A DNA stretch of 64,000 bases from Phragmites australis (lineage: Eukaryota; Streptophyta; Magnoliopsida; Poales; Poaceae), in assembly GCF_958298935.1 (NCBI RefSeq), contig NC_084922.1, forward strand, positions 2,172,501-2,236,500. Reading direction: 5' to 3'. Shown piece by piece: positions 61,950 to 64,000 of this stretch. Position numbers and translations under genes: made by a program. The first letter of the stretch is position 1. Every line of letters begins with the position of its first letter. The notes beneath the pieces were generated by a model. The model searched no databases. It was not told the DNA's origin and saw only the letters and a list, made by a program, of their open reading frames with translations.

Positions 61950-62039
61950 TTACAAAAAACCTAGCATAGGAAAAGCAAGTAAAGTAAACACGAAAAGAAA
62001 AAATATCACAAGTAGATAACAGAATACGCCAGACATGTA

Positions 62040-62231
62040 TCTATTGCTGCCACGAGGGTCAAACAGAAGTGGCCATTAAGCTGAGAGTACAGAACACCCG
62101 AAAAGAGATCCAACTCAAATACAGGCAAAACTGATAAAACATTTGATTTCTTCTAATACAAATCCAACCTCCGGATAAACTTAATTAACTCCAGTTTTAC
62201 AGAGGGACAAAGCTCGTCTTGTGATGCCTTA
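62040..62231 (-). other. Probable 3' UTR of RPL11
   Basis: Region directly downstream of the stop codon on the minus strand, AT-rich; end not determined. Confidence 0.35.
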
Positions 62232-63924
<1,693 letters not shown>

Positions 63925-64000
63925 CTGCGCCGCAGAGGCCAAAACCAATCACATCGTCAGAATGGCACATACGCACGAAAGGGACGAATGATTACAGGGG

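Overview
The window is nuclear DNA of a grass (Poaceae, probably panicoid). It mixes GC-rich, partly intronless genes with AT-rich spacers. Its mobile elements are of types known from grass genomes: a Mutator-like element (MULE), PIF/Harbinger and its MITEs, CACTA, Copia LTR elements whose LTRs begin TGAAAGTGCATCTAG, and an Au-type SINE. The call rests on gene content and repeat types; no species can be named.

Six host genes are supported. They are an intronless CBL-interacting protein kinase (446-1990, -), a six-exon mitochondrial dicarboxylate/tricarboxylate carrier (4532-7900, -), a three-exon class III peroxidase (18538-19740, -), a twelve-exon GSK3/SHAGGY-like kinase (54388-58145, +), an intronless F-box protein (59875-61395, -) and ribosomal protein uL5/RPL11 (62232-63924, -, initiator exon outside the window). 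An enoyl-CoA isomerase fragment lies just 3' of the GSK3 gene on the opposite strand. The host genes look independently regulated; I see no functional cluster.

9.4-17.5 kb is one large MULE with terminal inverted repeats and three genes in the same direction: a MURA-type transposase with three in-frame TAG codons, a nine-exon plant-mobile-domain gene with one frameshift, and an intact two-exon gene for a cysteine-motif plus coiled-coil protein. 20.1-24.2 kb is an apparently complete PIF/Harbinger element with matching ends, a TAA target duplication, an intact Myb/trihelix-like protein and an intact DDE transposase. An array of AACGG motifs lies directly upstream of that transposase.

24.3-30.4 kb is AT-rich and gene-free, with a Tourist-type MITE, a decayed CACTA-like element and tandem repeats. 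30.4-49.6 kb is an LTR-retrotransposon cluster: an old Copia/SIRE-like element that has lost protease and integrase but keeps a 3' extra ORF; a young Copia element with LTRs differing at 3 of 557 sites; and a solo LTR with a 5-bp target duplication. The last two interrupt one older GC-rich segment.

49.8-54.3 kb holds three non-autonomous elements and two tandem-repeat tracts leading into the GSK3 promoter. From 54.4 kb to the end the window is gene-rich. All coordinates and splice sites come from reading the sequence by eye; no search or alignment was run.
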